From contig JABMOJ010000401.1 of assembly GCA_013204195.1 (NCBI GenBank), positions 1-9,103 on the forward strand: 9,103 bases of DNA, written 5' to 3'. The notes beneath the pieces were generated by a model that worked only from the letters and a program-made list of their open reading frames with translations, did not search any database and was not told the DNA's origin. Both the position numbers and the translations under genes were made by a program. This DNA comes from SAR86 cluster bacterium. Its GTDB lineage: Bacteria > Pseudomonadota > Gammaproteobacteria > Pseudomonadales > Azotimanducaceae. The first letter of the stretch is position 1. Each line of letters starts with the position of its first letter. Positions 1 to 7,099 of this stretch are shown in pieces.

Positions 1-60
1 GTGCCCCATCATGTTGAGAAGAAAAGAACCCTAGGTCTCCTGCGGCTGGTAGATAGTTAA
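1..60 (+). CDS. C-terminal tail of an unidentified upstream gene (partial)
   Basis: Frame 1 is open from the window edge to a TAA at 58-60 and reads as a basic tail ending RLVDS. The other two plus-strand frames contain stops in this stretch. The TAA lies 4 nt before the ATG at 65, as expected for consecutive genes in an operon. The 19 residues are too few to identify a family. Position just before a WecA/WbpL-type transferase suggests another polysaccharide gene such as a glycosyltransferase or epimerase, but that is inference from context. Confidence 0.4.
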   Translation: MPHHVEKKRTLGLLRLVDS

Positions 61-64
61 AGAT

Positions 65-349
65 ATGAATAGATTCTCATTGACACTGCTTGTTGGGATG
101 CTTCTGATACTCTTCGGTGTCAGTGGTGCGTCCAGATTGTCTGAGAGCGCTATTGGTTTGGGTTTTGATGGATCTGTCGTGTCCAATGTTAACGCACCTG
201 ATCGGTTGATGCTATTGGGCTTTATAGGAAGCCGTCTTGCGAGTGAGTTGATACGACGAGGCGAGAGTACCGTGAAGGTTGATGCTGAGGTTCCACGATT
301 TATAGATGACAAAGCTGATGACAGAAAGTCTGGAGATTTCATCAATTGA
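65..349 (+). CDS. Small exported or membrane-anchored protein of unknown function
   Basis: This 94-residue protein belongs to no family I recognise. It starts with a signal-peptide-like stretch: MNRF, then hydrophobic residues 5-20, then a possible cleavage site after VSGA near residue 22. The remainder is mixed and ends acidic and basic with DDKADDRKSGD. Residues about 52-75 include GFIGSRLASELIRRGES, which resembles the start of an NAD-dependent epimerase Rossmann fold, but the usual preceding GxTG is absent. It may therefore be a chance match or a leftover. Its TGA at 347-349 overlaps the TTG start of the transferase at 346, so the two are probably co-translated. No strong Shine-Dalgarno precedes the ATG; coupling to the upstream reading frame, which ends 4 nt earlier, is likely. 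Confidence 0.5.
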   Translation: MNRFSLTLLVGMLLILFGVSGASRLSESAIGLGFDGSVVSNVNAPDRLMLLGFIGSRLASELIRRGESTVKVDAEVPRFIDDKADDRKSGDFIN

Positions 350-1461
350 GCGTTGTGACTGACAGTGATCAAAAGCCCGCCAACCGCCCGAGTAGCAATA
401 CGGTCAAAAAATACGTGTTTATGGTTCTCTTGGCGCTTCTGACTTTCGGTTTAACAGGCCTTGGCGCCATCGTTGTGATGTTTGCCTTATCGACCCTGCG
501 GGCAGGGAGAGACTCCGCGGCATCCCATGGCATTAGCGGCATAAATTCCTCCCGTTTGGGTGGGGTTGCCATTGTTATTACCTTCCTTCTGTTTGTTGTT
601 GGTATGCTGATGCTCAGTTCGTACACCCCTGGGGTGGTGCGAGATGTCACCTTCCTACACCTCTGGTCCACGGTCTTTGTTTGTGTCATTTTGGGTGGTG
701 TTGAGGATATTAAGGCTGATTTATTGACCCCGTATTTTAGGATTATAGTTAAGCTGCTGACCTTTGGTTTTTTCCTTTGGACGACGCCGAATGTTATTCC
801 CTCATCCATCGGCATCCCGGGCATCGATTATCTGCTCTCTCACGCCTGGATTGCGTGGGGACTCTGTACTTTATTTTGTGTTGGGTTTATTAATGCCTTC
901 AATATGGCGGATGGTGCTAATGGCCTGATCCCTGGTGTTGTCACAATCGCTTTTGGTATATTTTTTTTAGAGTATGGCCGTCCTGCTGAGGGTGTACTGT
1001 TCTTTGCCTGCCTGATGTTTCTCATTTTTAATGTCGTATCGGGTTGGTTCTTTCTGGGCGATATGGGAAGTTATGGCTTTGGTGCCCTGCTGGTAGGTTA
1101 TGGATTGTTGGGTGTTGCTGAGGGCGATTTCTCAGCTGGTTTCATGGCCTCTCTTTTGTCTTATCCCTGTATTGACTTCTTGGTGAGTGTTATCCGCCGG
1201 ATGCGTAAAGGGCGCTCACCGTTTCAGGCTGACAATGGCCATCTTCATAATCGGCTTTATGGCTTTTACGCCCAAAAATTTAAGTCTCGGGTTATGCCTA
1301 ACTCCTTGGCGGGTTTGACAATCAGTGGCGGCTCCTCAGGTGTCTGTTTGATAATTTATCTCCTTGATTGGATCCCGATCGAGAGCAATACCTGGTTTGG
1401 TATTTTTGGAATACAGTTTGCTGTGTACTTGATCGCGCTGAGTCGACTGAGATCGACATAG
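346..1461 (+). CDS. Polyprenyl-phosphate sugar-1-phosphate transferase (WecA/WbpL/MraY superfamily)
   Basis: This integral inner-membrane enzyme should transfer a HexNAc-1-phosphate from a UDP-sugar to undecaprenyl phosphate, the first step of O-antigen or exopolysaccharide repeat assembly. At 371 residues it has the usual family length and about ten hydrophobic segments. Diagnostic motifs in order are SRLGG (69-73), the Mg-binding loop GGVEDIK (117-123), NAFNMADGANGL (183-194), GDMGSYGFG (238-246), and HLHNRL (299-304), the HxHHRL equivalent on the cytoplasmic side. ED rather than DD in the second motif is common in the WbpL-like branch. The TTG at 346 has TGGAG at 331-335 at good spacing. 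A GTG at 355 is an alternative but lies further from that site. The following wbpM-like remnant reproduces the wbpL-wbpM order. The exact sugar cannot be told from sequence. Codons are richer in third-position T than those of the cys genes. Confidence 0.93.
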   Translation: MSVVTDSDQKPANRPSSNTVKKYVFMVLLALLTFGLTGLGAIVVMFALSTLRAGRDSAASHGISGINSSRLGGVAIVITFLLFVVGMLMLSSYTPGVVRDVTFLHLWSTVFVCVILGGVEDIKADLLTPYFRIIVKLLTFGFFLWTTPNVIPSSIGIPGIDYLLSHAWIAWGLCTLFCVGFINAFNMADGANGLIPGVVTIAFGIFFLEYGRPAEGVLFFACLMFLIFNVVSGWFFLGDMGSYGFGALLVGYGLLGVAEGDFSAGFMASLLSYPCIDFLVSVIRRMRKGRSPFQADNGHLHNRLYGFYAQKFKSRVMPNSLAGLTISGGSSGVCLIIYLLDWIPIESNTWFGIFGIQFAVYLIALSRLRST

Positions 1462-1634
1462 ATGAAGACGGGTGTGCTGATGAGCGGTGTGTCTGGTTAG
1501 TGATAGGTGTGGTTACTAAATTTTTAAATGAAGTCGTGGCGGTTTAGCGTTCTAAGGTATTCTGCGCTGACGAAGTAACTTTTCGTGCCTGTGCAAAGAC
1601 TGCATTCTATGGTCTTTTTGAAACGAAAGGCCCA

Positions 1635-2140
1635 GGTCGGGGGTTTATATTGGGGGCGTGGTTTCTGATCCGCCTAGGTCTTCGTGGCGTGCGCGCTTAT
1701 CTTTTGTGGCAGTCTCTTCGCGAATCCTTTCATTTCGACGTGCTACAACATTAGAGGTCAGGCCATCATGGTCAAATTCTGTTTGGGGGTTATACCGCTC
1801 AGGGCCATATTCGGCTGTTCGCGATTGGAAGTCCAAAGTCTGTGCGCCGCAAAGTCTTCAACTTTACTGATCGTCTCGAACAGTTGGTGCGCTAGCCAGT
1901 CATACCTATCGGTACGGTTATAGCCGGCCATGTAGACATTCTATATGTGGGTTTCGAGGTTGAAGAAATGCTAACTCGATACTTGGATCGCCAGGCCACT
2001 AGGTTAACGACATCGCTGATGTGTTACGAGTGGTTGTTATACCGAATCATTGGTGGCTTGCCACGCCACACTATGGCCTGAGCCAGCGCGCGAGTGATTA
2101 AACTAGACGTATATTGATTTTGTAAGTGATCAGAGCAAAA
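1635..2140 (+). pseudogene. Decayed WbpM/CapD-type UDP-sugar 4,6-dehydratase remnant
   Basis: Read in the frame of 1698-2010, the translation follows the middle of WbpM/CapD proteins. It gives QSLRESFHFDV, then a TAG at 1752-1754, then HGQILFGGYTA (family: xGLRVYTA), then FAIGSPKSVRRKVFNF (family: LLAIPSATRARRREI). A second TAG at 1893-1895 is followed by VIAGHVDI and FEVEEMLTRYLDR (family: LTSGRVKVDDLxEVDIxDLLGRD). Weaker echoes extend both ways: YWGRG near 1650 for the first YGAGAAG loop and, after frameshifts, VVVI near 2030 and RRILIL near 2107 for the start of the second Rossmann fold. The membrane N-terminus and the catalytic C-terminal half are not visible. Intact relatives act on UDP-GlcNAc-type sugars in the inner membrane. 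Position directly after a WbpL-like gene fits. The alignment is from memory, so the ends are approximate. Confidence 0.6.
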
Positions 2141-2232
2141 CAGAGCGGGGATTGTCTTACAAGTGGTATGGCGCATTGCCAGTACCGGCAATCAGGGTAT
2201 GGAGGGAAGCTGAAGCGGTTTTATAATACAGC

Positions 2233-2237
2233 GGAGG
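2233..2237 (+). promoter_or_regulatory. Shine-Dalgarno site GGAGG for the PH-like membrane protein
   Basis: GGAGG lies 4 nt before the ATG at 2242 and fixes that start. A longer frame beginning at 2126 upstream is in another register and has no comparable site. Confidence 0.65.
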
Positions 2238-2241
2238 CACG

Positions 2242-2766
2242 ATGGATTTTTTTAACAGTTTCTTTCATGGTTCGGTGTTTACTGCGGGTTGCATCCTGTT
2301 TCTTGAGTTAACTCGGCGTCCTGGCAAGAAGGTTAGTAGTGAGTTAGCGGTGTATCGAGCTGGGTTCGGGTTCCGCGTTTTTTGGCTGACACTGGCGCTA
2401 GGGCTGCTTGTCAGTACCATAAGGTTTTTCATCGATCCCGAGTTCCAACAAGACGCTGAGTTGCGGGTGATCGCACCGGTATTCTTAGTGGGCAGTTTTA
2501 TCGCATTGTGGGCGATCTTTCGATATCAAGCGATAGTGAATGAAGAAGGCCTTTATATCCGACGTTGGCCCTTAGGGAAGCAACATGTACGTTGGCGAGA
2601 TGTACAAAACATCTATTACTCTAGTATGAATATGTCGCTAGTTTTCGTCGATAAAGATTGTCAGCGCGTGAGCATTGATCGATATATAGACGGGACTGAT
2701 GCGCTGAGGGCGCAGATCCCCGCCGAATTAGTGCAGCGATTCGGCGGGGAAATTGACAAGCTATAA
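2242..2766 (+). CDS. Membrane protein with bacterial PH-like (bPH) domain
   Basis: This 174-residue protein has three hydrophobic segments at about residues 7-22, 44-63 and 75-94, followed by a soluble domain. Residues about 95-165 read like a bacterial PH-like fold: an EEGLYIRRWPLGK start, the hallmark WRDVQNIYY (118-126), then alternating strands and a short final helix. Such membrane PH-like proteins are widespread. The B. subtilis YdbS/YdbT pair has been linked to resistance to a circular bacteriocin. The convergent neighbour is a bacteriocin-like peptide, so an immunity or envelope-protection role is possible, but this is inference. The ATG is preceded by a strong GGAGG at 2233-2237. The gene follows the wbpM-like remnant and has no plus-strand partner downstream. 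A perfect inverted repeat sits in its last codons (see 2717-2750). Confidence 0.75.
   Translation: MDFFNSFFHGSVFTAGCILFLELTRRPGKKVSSELAVYRAGFGFRVFWLTLALGLLVSTIRFFIDPEFQQDAELRVIAPVFLVGSFIALWAIFRYQAIVNEEGLYIRRWPLGKQHVRWRDVQNIYYSSMNMSLVFVDKDCQRVSIDRYIDGTDALRAQIPAELVQRFGGEIDKL
2717..2750. repeat. Perfect 12-bp inverted repeat in the 3' end of the PH-like gene
   Basis: The arms TCCCCGCCGAAT (2717-2728) and ATTCGGCGGGGA (2739-2750) are perfect reverse complements separated by 10 nt. They would form a stable GC-rich RNA hairpin ending 14 nt before the stop codon. No T-run follows on either strand, so a standard intrinsic terminator is not supported. It lies between two converging genes, where it could block read-through or protect mRNA 3' ends. 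Confidence 0.7.
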
Positions 2767-2823
2767 AACGCTACGCTCTTCATTCGTGTTAATTGTTCAC
2801 GCATGCTTTCTGTAGCAGGTAGA

Positions 2824-3126
2824 TTATTGATCTTTTTTCTCGTCTATCAGATCTATATAGATACACGCGGCATTGGTTGCTGCCGCGCCAGCAAGACTGC
2901 CGGTTAAGCTCCCATAAATGACCCCGCCGCCGATGGCGCTAAAGCCAAAGGTAGTGGCGCCTGCTACAGTGAATCCGACTAGTTCGGCCGCAGAAAACCG
3001 GTTTGCACCCATGCCTGTAGATATAAGGTAGCCCAAAGCGCCCACGGCTGCGCCCGCAGCAGCGCCTAATAAAGGCGCTATCCCACCCGACACCTGCTCA
3101 CACTCCTCAATCGTCAATTCACGCAT
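2824..3126 (-). CDS. Double-glycine-leader, Gly/Ala-rich bacteriocin-like peptide precursor
   Basis: This 100-residue precursor begins MRELTIEECEQVSGG, a classic double-glycine leader (LTxEExxxVSGG) of the kind cut by the peptidase domain of PCAT/ColV-type ABC exporters. Processing after G15 would release an 85-residue core. The core is hydrophobic and rich in Gly, Ala and small residues (GAAAGAAVGALGYL at 21-34, then SAIGGGVIYGSLTGSLAGAAA), with glycine-zipper spacing typical of pore-forming class II bacteriocins and microcins. It has a polar tail, DEKKDQ, and a single core cysteine (C88). A strong AAGGAGA site lies 5 nt before the ATG, which fixes the start. No exporter, protease, regulator or typical immunity gene lies next to it, so it would need a transporter encoded elsewhere. 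The convergent membrane protein at 2242-2766 is the only candidate partner in the window. Bacteriocin activity is inferred from leader and composition. Confidence 0.78.
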   Translation of the reverse strand: MRELTIEECEQVSGGIAPLLGAAAGAAVGALGYLISTGMGANRFSAAELVGFTVAGATTFGFSAIGGGVIYGSLTGSLAGAAATNAACIYIDLIDEKKDQ

Positions 3127-3162
3127 AATCTTCTCCTTTGTATTCAGATTGATAAAAGGTCA

Positions 3163-3179
3163 GCATTCCTAAGGAATGC
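3163..3179. promoter_or_regulatory. 17-bp palindrome upstream of the bacteriocin-like gene (possible operator)
   Basis: GCATTCCT (3163-3170), one central A, and AGGAATGC (3172-3179) form a perfect dyad, 36 nt upstream of the precursor start. That is where a promoter or operator is expected. I could not place confident -35 and -10 boxes around it. The arms are too short, and no T-run follows, for a terminator of the cys operon. Confidence 0.4.
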
Positions 3180-3284
3180 GAAGATCAATAGTGATGGGTG
3201 GGGCTGTGTGAGAAGAGCAGTCGATGGCGCCGGTGTCGGTCGGAGATTGGCCTGAGAATCTATCCTCGTTTGGCTGTTAGGGGG

Positions 3285-3515
3285 TTAGTCCTTTTCAACC
3301 CGCACCTTCACCGGCACCCACTGCCAAGCCCGTTCATGGGCATAATAAATCCCGAACTTCAAAAAGAACTCAATGCCACCAATGGCCAGTGCGGTGTCAA
3401 TCTCGCCGGTGATGCCATAGGCAATCAAGGCGGTAGTGAGCGTCGCCACTATCCGCCAGGAGAACGCCTTCAGCAGACTGCGAAGGCGGGTTTCTTTGAG
3501 TACGTAATCGCTCAT
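3285..3515 (-). CDS. DUF2061 family small membrane protein
   Basis: This 76-residue protein matches the DUF2061 pattern: KAFSWRIVATLTTALIAYGITG (16-37), a second hydrophobic stretch with AIGGIEFFLKFGIYYAHERAW (44-64), and a short charged tail. DUF2061 genes are often found beside, or fused to, adenylylsulfate kinase and cysNC genes, and that is its position here. The biochemical role is unknown; a link to sulfate handling at the inner membrane is inference from context. The ATG overlaps the TGA of a 14-codon mini-ORF (ATGA at 3515-3512) and no clear Shine-Dalgarno lies before it, so translation is probably coupled to upstream reading. It is the last visible gene of the cys operon, 46 nt after the cysNC stop. 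Confidence 0.88.
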   Translation of the reverse strand: MSDYVLKETRLRSLLKAFSWRIVATLTTALIAYGITGEIDTALAIGGIEFFLKFGIYYAHERAWQWVPVKVRVEKD

Positions 3516-3556
3516 GAGGCTTGCTGCTCGGCGATCATCGTCCCGCCAATGTCCAT
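3512..3556 (-). CDS. Possible 14-codon mini-ORF linking cysNC and the DUF2061 gene
   Basis: In the 46-nt cysNC-DUF2061 spacer an ATG at 3556 opens a frame encoding MDIGGTMIAEQQAS, with its TGA overlapping the DUF2061 ATG as ATGA. This arrangement can couple translation where the downstream gene lacks its own ribosome site. It could equally be chance. Confidence 0.25.
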   Translation of the reverse strand: MDIGGTMIAEQQAS

Positions 3557-3561
3557 CAGTT

Positions 3562-5481
3562 TCATATCAGCTTATCCATGGCGACCACACACTCTTCCAA
3601 CGTTAACGTCGCAGTATTCAGCGTGGCTTCTGGATTCTGCGGTGCCTCATAAGGACTGTCGATGCCGGTAAAGTGCGGCAGTTCACCGCGTCGGGCTTTT
3701 TTGTACAAGCCTTTGGGGTCTCGCGCCTCGGCAGTAGCGAGTGGCGTATCCACAAACACTTCGATAAAGTCCCCCTCGTCAAATAACGATCTCGCCATGT
3801 CGCGCTCTGAACGGAAGGGCGAGATAAAGGCAGTGATGACCACCAATCCAGCATCTACCATCAGTTTGGCCACCTCGGCTACGCGGCGAATGTTTTCTAC
3901 GCGGTCGGCTTCGGTAAAGCCCAGGTCTTGATTCAGGCCCTGGCGCACGTTGTCGCCATCCAATATATAGGTGTGCACGCCGCGCTGGAACAACACTTGT
4001 TCGGTGGCGTTGGCGATGGTGGACTTGCCAGAGCCGCTCAAGCCGGTTAACCACAGCACTTTGCCCTTGTGGCCGTTCATCTCGGCGCGCGCGGCCTTAT
4101 CGATGGTCAACGCCTGGGTATGCACGTTGCTGGCTCGACGCAGTGCAAAGGCTATGGTACCGGCACTGACCGTCGCGTGGCTGTAGCGATCAATCAAGAC
4201 GAAGGCGCCCATGCCGTGGCAATCGCGATAGGCCTCAAAGGGAATGGGTGTGTCCAGGTGCATAGTGACGCGACCCACTTCATTCAGAGCCAAGGATTTG
4301 GTCGACATCTGCTCTAAGGTATTTACGTCATACTTAAACTTAATGTCAGTGATGCTAGCCTTTACCCGTTGGGTGCCGATCTTCAGCCAATAGGAGCGGC
4401 CAATAAAGCCTTCTTCAGCGGCCATCCACACCAGCGTCACTTCAAACTGATCCGACACCTCACAGGGGGCGTCTGCGGCGACAATCACGTCTCCTCGAGA
4501 GATATCAATCTCGCGATCCAGTGTGATGGTCACTGCCTGGTCGGCCACGCACTGCTGCAGATTATCTTGGTACAGCACGATGTCTTTAATATGGGCCATT
4601 TCGCCAGAAGGTAGCACTCTGATACTGTCGCCCCGCGCGGCGGTGCCTGCGACTACAGTGCCAGAAAAGCCGCGAAAATCGGCGTTCGGTCGATTCACCC
4701 ATTGCACAGGGAAGCGAAAGGCATGGTCCAGCTGCGCCTGACGAACTTCCACGGTTTCAAGATAGCCCAATAAGGTAGGGCCACGGTACCAGCCGGTATT
4801 TTTGGATCGCTCGATCACGTTGTCACCCTTAAGGGCCGACAAGGGAATAGCGGTAATGGTTTCAAATTCAAGCTTCTCAGCAAAAGCCTCGTAGCTTGCC
4901 ACCAGTTCATCAAACACGGATTGCTTGAAGCCCACCAGGTCCATTTTGTTTACGGCCAACACCACATGTTTGATGCCGAGTAACGACACCACAAAGGAGT
5001 GGCGGCGGGTCTGGCTCAACACGCCTTGGGAAGCATCCACCAGTATCACAGCCACGTCGGCGTTAGAGGCGCCGGTCACCATATTACGAGTGTATTGTTC
5101 ATGCCCGGGGGTGTCGGCGACGATAAACTTACGGCGGTCGGTATTGAAGAAGCGGTAGGCCACGTCAATGGTAATGCCTTGCTCTCGCTCTGCCGCGAGG
5201 CCGTCTACCAGCAGGGCGAAGTCAATGTCGCCACCCTGGGTGCCCATGCGTTTGGAATCGCTGCGCAGGCTGGTGACCTGATCTTCAAAGATCATCTGGG
5301 CTTCATAGAGCATGCGGCCGATTAAGGTACTCTTGCCGTCATCCACACTGCCGCAGGTAATAAAGCGCAGCAGGTCGAGTTTTGACTGGGCTTCAATATA
5401 GTCATCCACTTTCTGAATGAGTTCGGCTTGGGTGGCCGCGTTTGTGATTTGATTCTTGACTTCATTCACAGATGTATTCAT
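3562..5481 (-). CDS. cysNC: Bifunctional sulfate adenylyltransferase large subunit / adenylylsulfate kinase (CysNC)
   Basis: This 639-residue fusion makes PAPS. The N-terminal CysN GTPase pairs with CysD as ATP sulfurylase, using GTP hydrolysis to drive sulfate + ATP to APS; the C-terminal CysC kinase phosphorylates APS at the 3' position. GTPase motifs are GSVDDGKS (44-51), [13 protein letters not shown] in switch I (98-110), DTPGHEQY (123-130) and NKMD (178-181), followed by elongation-factor-like beta-barrel domains to about residue 455. The kinase follows with P-loop GLSGSGKS (480-487), DGDNVR (508-513), ISPFRSER (553-560, including the serine phosphorylated in E. coli CysC) and [13 protein letters not shown] (586-598). 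All key residues are present, so both halves look active. The ATG overlaps the cysD TAA by one base (TAATG). The product is cytoplasmic and is likely expressed with cysD under sulfur limitation. Confidence 0.97.
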   Translation of the reverse strand: MNTSVNEVKNQITNAATQAELIQKVDDYIEAQSKLDLLRFITCGSVDDGKSTLIGRMLYEAQMIFEDQVTSLRSDSKRMGTQGGDIDFALLVDGLAAEREQGITIDVAYRFFNTDRRKFIVADTPGHEQYTRNMVTGASNADVAVILVDASQGVLSQTRRHSFVVSLLGIKHVVLAVNKMDLVGFKQSVFDELVASYEAFAEKLEFETITAIPLSALKGDNVIERSKNTGWYRGPTLLGYLETVEVRQAQLDHAFRFPVQWVNRPNADFRGFSGTVVAGTAARGDSIRVLPSGEMAHIKDIVLYQDNLQQCVADQAVTITLDREIDISRGDVIVAADAPCEVSDQFEVTLVWMAAEEGFIGRSYWLKIGTQRVKASITDIKFKYDVNTLEQMSTKSLALNEVGRVTMHLDTPIPFEAYRDCHGMGAFVLIDRYSHATVSAGTIAFALRRASNVHTQALTIDKAARAEMNGHKGKVLWLTGLSGSGKSTIANATEQVLFQRGVHTYILDGDNVRQGLNQDLGFTEADRVENIRRVAEVAKLMVDAGLVVITAFISPFRSERDMARSLFDEGDFIEVFVDTPLATAEARDPKGLYKKARRGELPHFTGIDSPYEAPQNPEATLNTATLTLEECVVAMDKLI

Positions 5482-7034
5482 TAAAAGTAACCCTCCACTT
5501 TTTTCTTTTCCATCGATGCCGAAGAATCGCTGTCGATGGCGCGACCCTGACGCTCGCTGGTCTTGCTTTGCAGGAGTTCAAGAACAATAGCTGAAAGGCT
5601 ATCGGCGTCAGACTCAACGGCGCCAGTCAGTGGGTAACAACCCAGGGTTCGAAACCTCACGCGTTTGATCTCAATCTTGTCGTCGGGGAATAATTTCATG
5701 CGGTCATCGTCTACCATCACCAACATGCCGTCGTTATTGACCACGGGTCGTTCGGCGGAGAAATACAGGGGCACCAAGGGGATCTGTTCGCGATAGATAT
5801 ATTGCCAAATATCCAGTTCGGTCCAGTTCGAGATAGGGAACGCGCGAATGCTCTCACCCTTGCGCTTGTAACCGTTATACAAGTTCCACAGCTCAGGCCG
5901 CTGGTTCTTCGGGTCCCAGCGGTGGGTGTTGGTACGAAAGGAGAATACCCGTTCCTTGGCCCGGGACTTTTCTTCATCTCGGCGAGCGCCGCCAAAGGCC
6001 ACATCAAAGCCATATTTATCCAGGGCCTGTTTCAAGCCTTCGGTCTTCATCACATCTGTATGTAACGCGCTGCCATGATCATAGGGGTTGATGTTCTTCT
6101 CAACGCCTTCGGGATTGATGTGCACAATCAGGTCCATGCCCACATCGGCCGCCATCTGGTCTCGAAAGTCGTACATAGCGGTGAACTTCCAGCGCGTATC
6201 CACATGCATCAAGGGGAAGGGCGGTGGGCTGGGGTAAAAGGCCTTCTTGGCCAGGTGTAACATCACCGACGAGTCCTTACCCACAGAGTAGAGCATGACC
6301 GGGTTTTCGGCCTGGGCTACGACCTCGCGCATGATATGAATGCTCTCGGCCTCCAGGCGGTCCAGGTGAGACATCTGGGCCGGGCTGATCAAGTCAGGGT
6401 TAACAGTCTTGGGGCGGTGCCGCATCATGGGTTCTGGGTAGATCAAGCTGTGTATCTGCACATGCGTGCCTGAGGCTTGCGTTAAGCGATGACTGCCGTT
6501 GTCGACCACCAGGGCGCGGCAGGCGCGGGTGACCTCGCCATAGGGCCAGATGACCGTGTGCTTGTCATCGGTGAGCGCATCCAGTGCCGTGGCCAGCACT
6601 TTTGGGGTGAGTTCGCTGGTCACTTCGCTAGAGAGCGGGGCGTCAGTGGTGAGCGGGGCGAGGAACAGCCAGCGTCGACCGCCGCGAGCATCGTTGCAGA
6701 ACAACAGGGGGCCATGGGCCGGGGTGTCTACCCATTGCAGAATCAACGACTGATGCCGCTTACGCTTGGCCTCATCGCGCAAGCTGGCCAGTATCAGGCC
6801 AACGGGCTTGCGGCCAAATTCGTCAACCAGATCGTCCAACTCTAGGCTGGCGGGTAAAAATCCAGCTTCATCCAGGGCGCGCTCGGTCGAGCGCAGTGAC
6901 TGCCCGTCGCCGGCGGCGTTGAGCTGCGCGTGCACCGCCGCGGTGTCCCAGTAGGTGAGCTTGCCCTCGGCATCCACTCGGTTGAGGAAGACCTCTGGGG
7001 GTAATTTTGAGGCGTGATCGATGGAGTCAGTCAT
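5481..7034 (-). CDS. cysD: Sulfate adenylyltransferase subunit 2 (CysD) with a long N-terminal extension
   Basis: Residues about 217-517 match CysD over its full length. They include [16 protein letters not shown] (223-238), the PP-loop [11 protein letters not shown] (250-260), HVDTRWKF (277-284), [10 protein letters not shown] (329-338), [15 protein letters not shown] (348-362), [13 protein letters not shown] (371-383), [15 protein letters not shown] (461-475) and the C-terminal GYF. This subunit adenylylates sulfate, with CysN supplying GTP-driven energy. E. coli CysD is about 302 residues; this protein is 517. Residues 1-200 form an extra domain I do not recognise, with [19 protein letters not shown] near the start and [21 protein letters not shown] near 158-178. 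Met203/204 or Met221 would give a normal-length CysD, but no Shine-Dalgarno precedes Met203/204, and the extension is open and protein-like. The ATG at 7034 lacks an obvious Shine-Dalgarno but lies 35 nt after a TATAAT box. CysD identity is near certain; the start is likely. Confidence 0.95.
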   Translation of the reverse strand: MTDSIDHASKLPPEVFLNRVDAEGKLTYWDTAAVHAQLNAAGDGQSLRSTERALDEAGFLPASLELDDLVDEFGRKPVGLILASLRDEAKRKRHQSLILQWVDTPAHGPLLFCNDARGGRRWLFLAPLTTDAPLSSEVTSELTPKVLATALDALTDDKHTVIWPYGEVTRACRALVVDNGSHRLTQASGTHVQIHSLIYPEPMMRHRPKTVNPDLISPAQMSHLDRLEAESIHIMREVVAQAENPVMLYSVGKDSSVMLHLAKKAFYPSPPPFPLMHVDTRWKFTAMYDFRDQMAADVGMDLIVHINPEGVEKNINPYDHGSALHTDVMKTEGLKQALDKYGFDVAFGGARRDEEKSRAKERVFSFRTNTHRWDPKNQRPELWNLYNGYKRKGESIRAFPISNWTELDIWQYIYREQIPLVPLYFSAERPVVNNDGMLVMVDDDRMKLFPDDKIEIKRVRFRTLGCYPLTGAVESDADSLSAIVLELLQSKTSERQGRAIDSDSSASMEKKKVEGYF

Positions 7035-7068
7035 GTCGCAATCTGCATTAAATATTGGTAAGCCCGAA

Positions 7069-7074
7069 ATTATA
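7069..7074 (-). promoter_or_regulatory. Consensus -10 box TATAAT of the cys operon promoter
   Basis: On the minus strand a perfect TATAAT lies 34 nt before the cysD ATG, in AT-rich DNA, giving a predicted 5' leader of about 25-30 nt. No good TTGACA is present 16-18 nt upstream, as expected for an activator-dependent promoter such as CysB-controlled ones. The CysB link is inference; no operator was identified. Confidence 0.5.
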
Positions 7075-7099
7075 CCGATATATATTCAAAACAAAAGGG

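Noticed and set aside
3198..3671. 157-residue plus-strand frame
   Set aside because: It lies antisense to the well-supported DUF2061 gene and the 3' end of cysNC; it is a shadow frame.
5481..6428. Normal-length cysD starting at Met203/204
   Set aside because: No ribosome site precedes these codons and the upstream frame is continuous with a well-placed promoter. It is kept only as an alternative.
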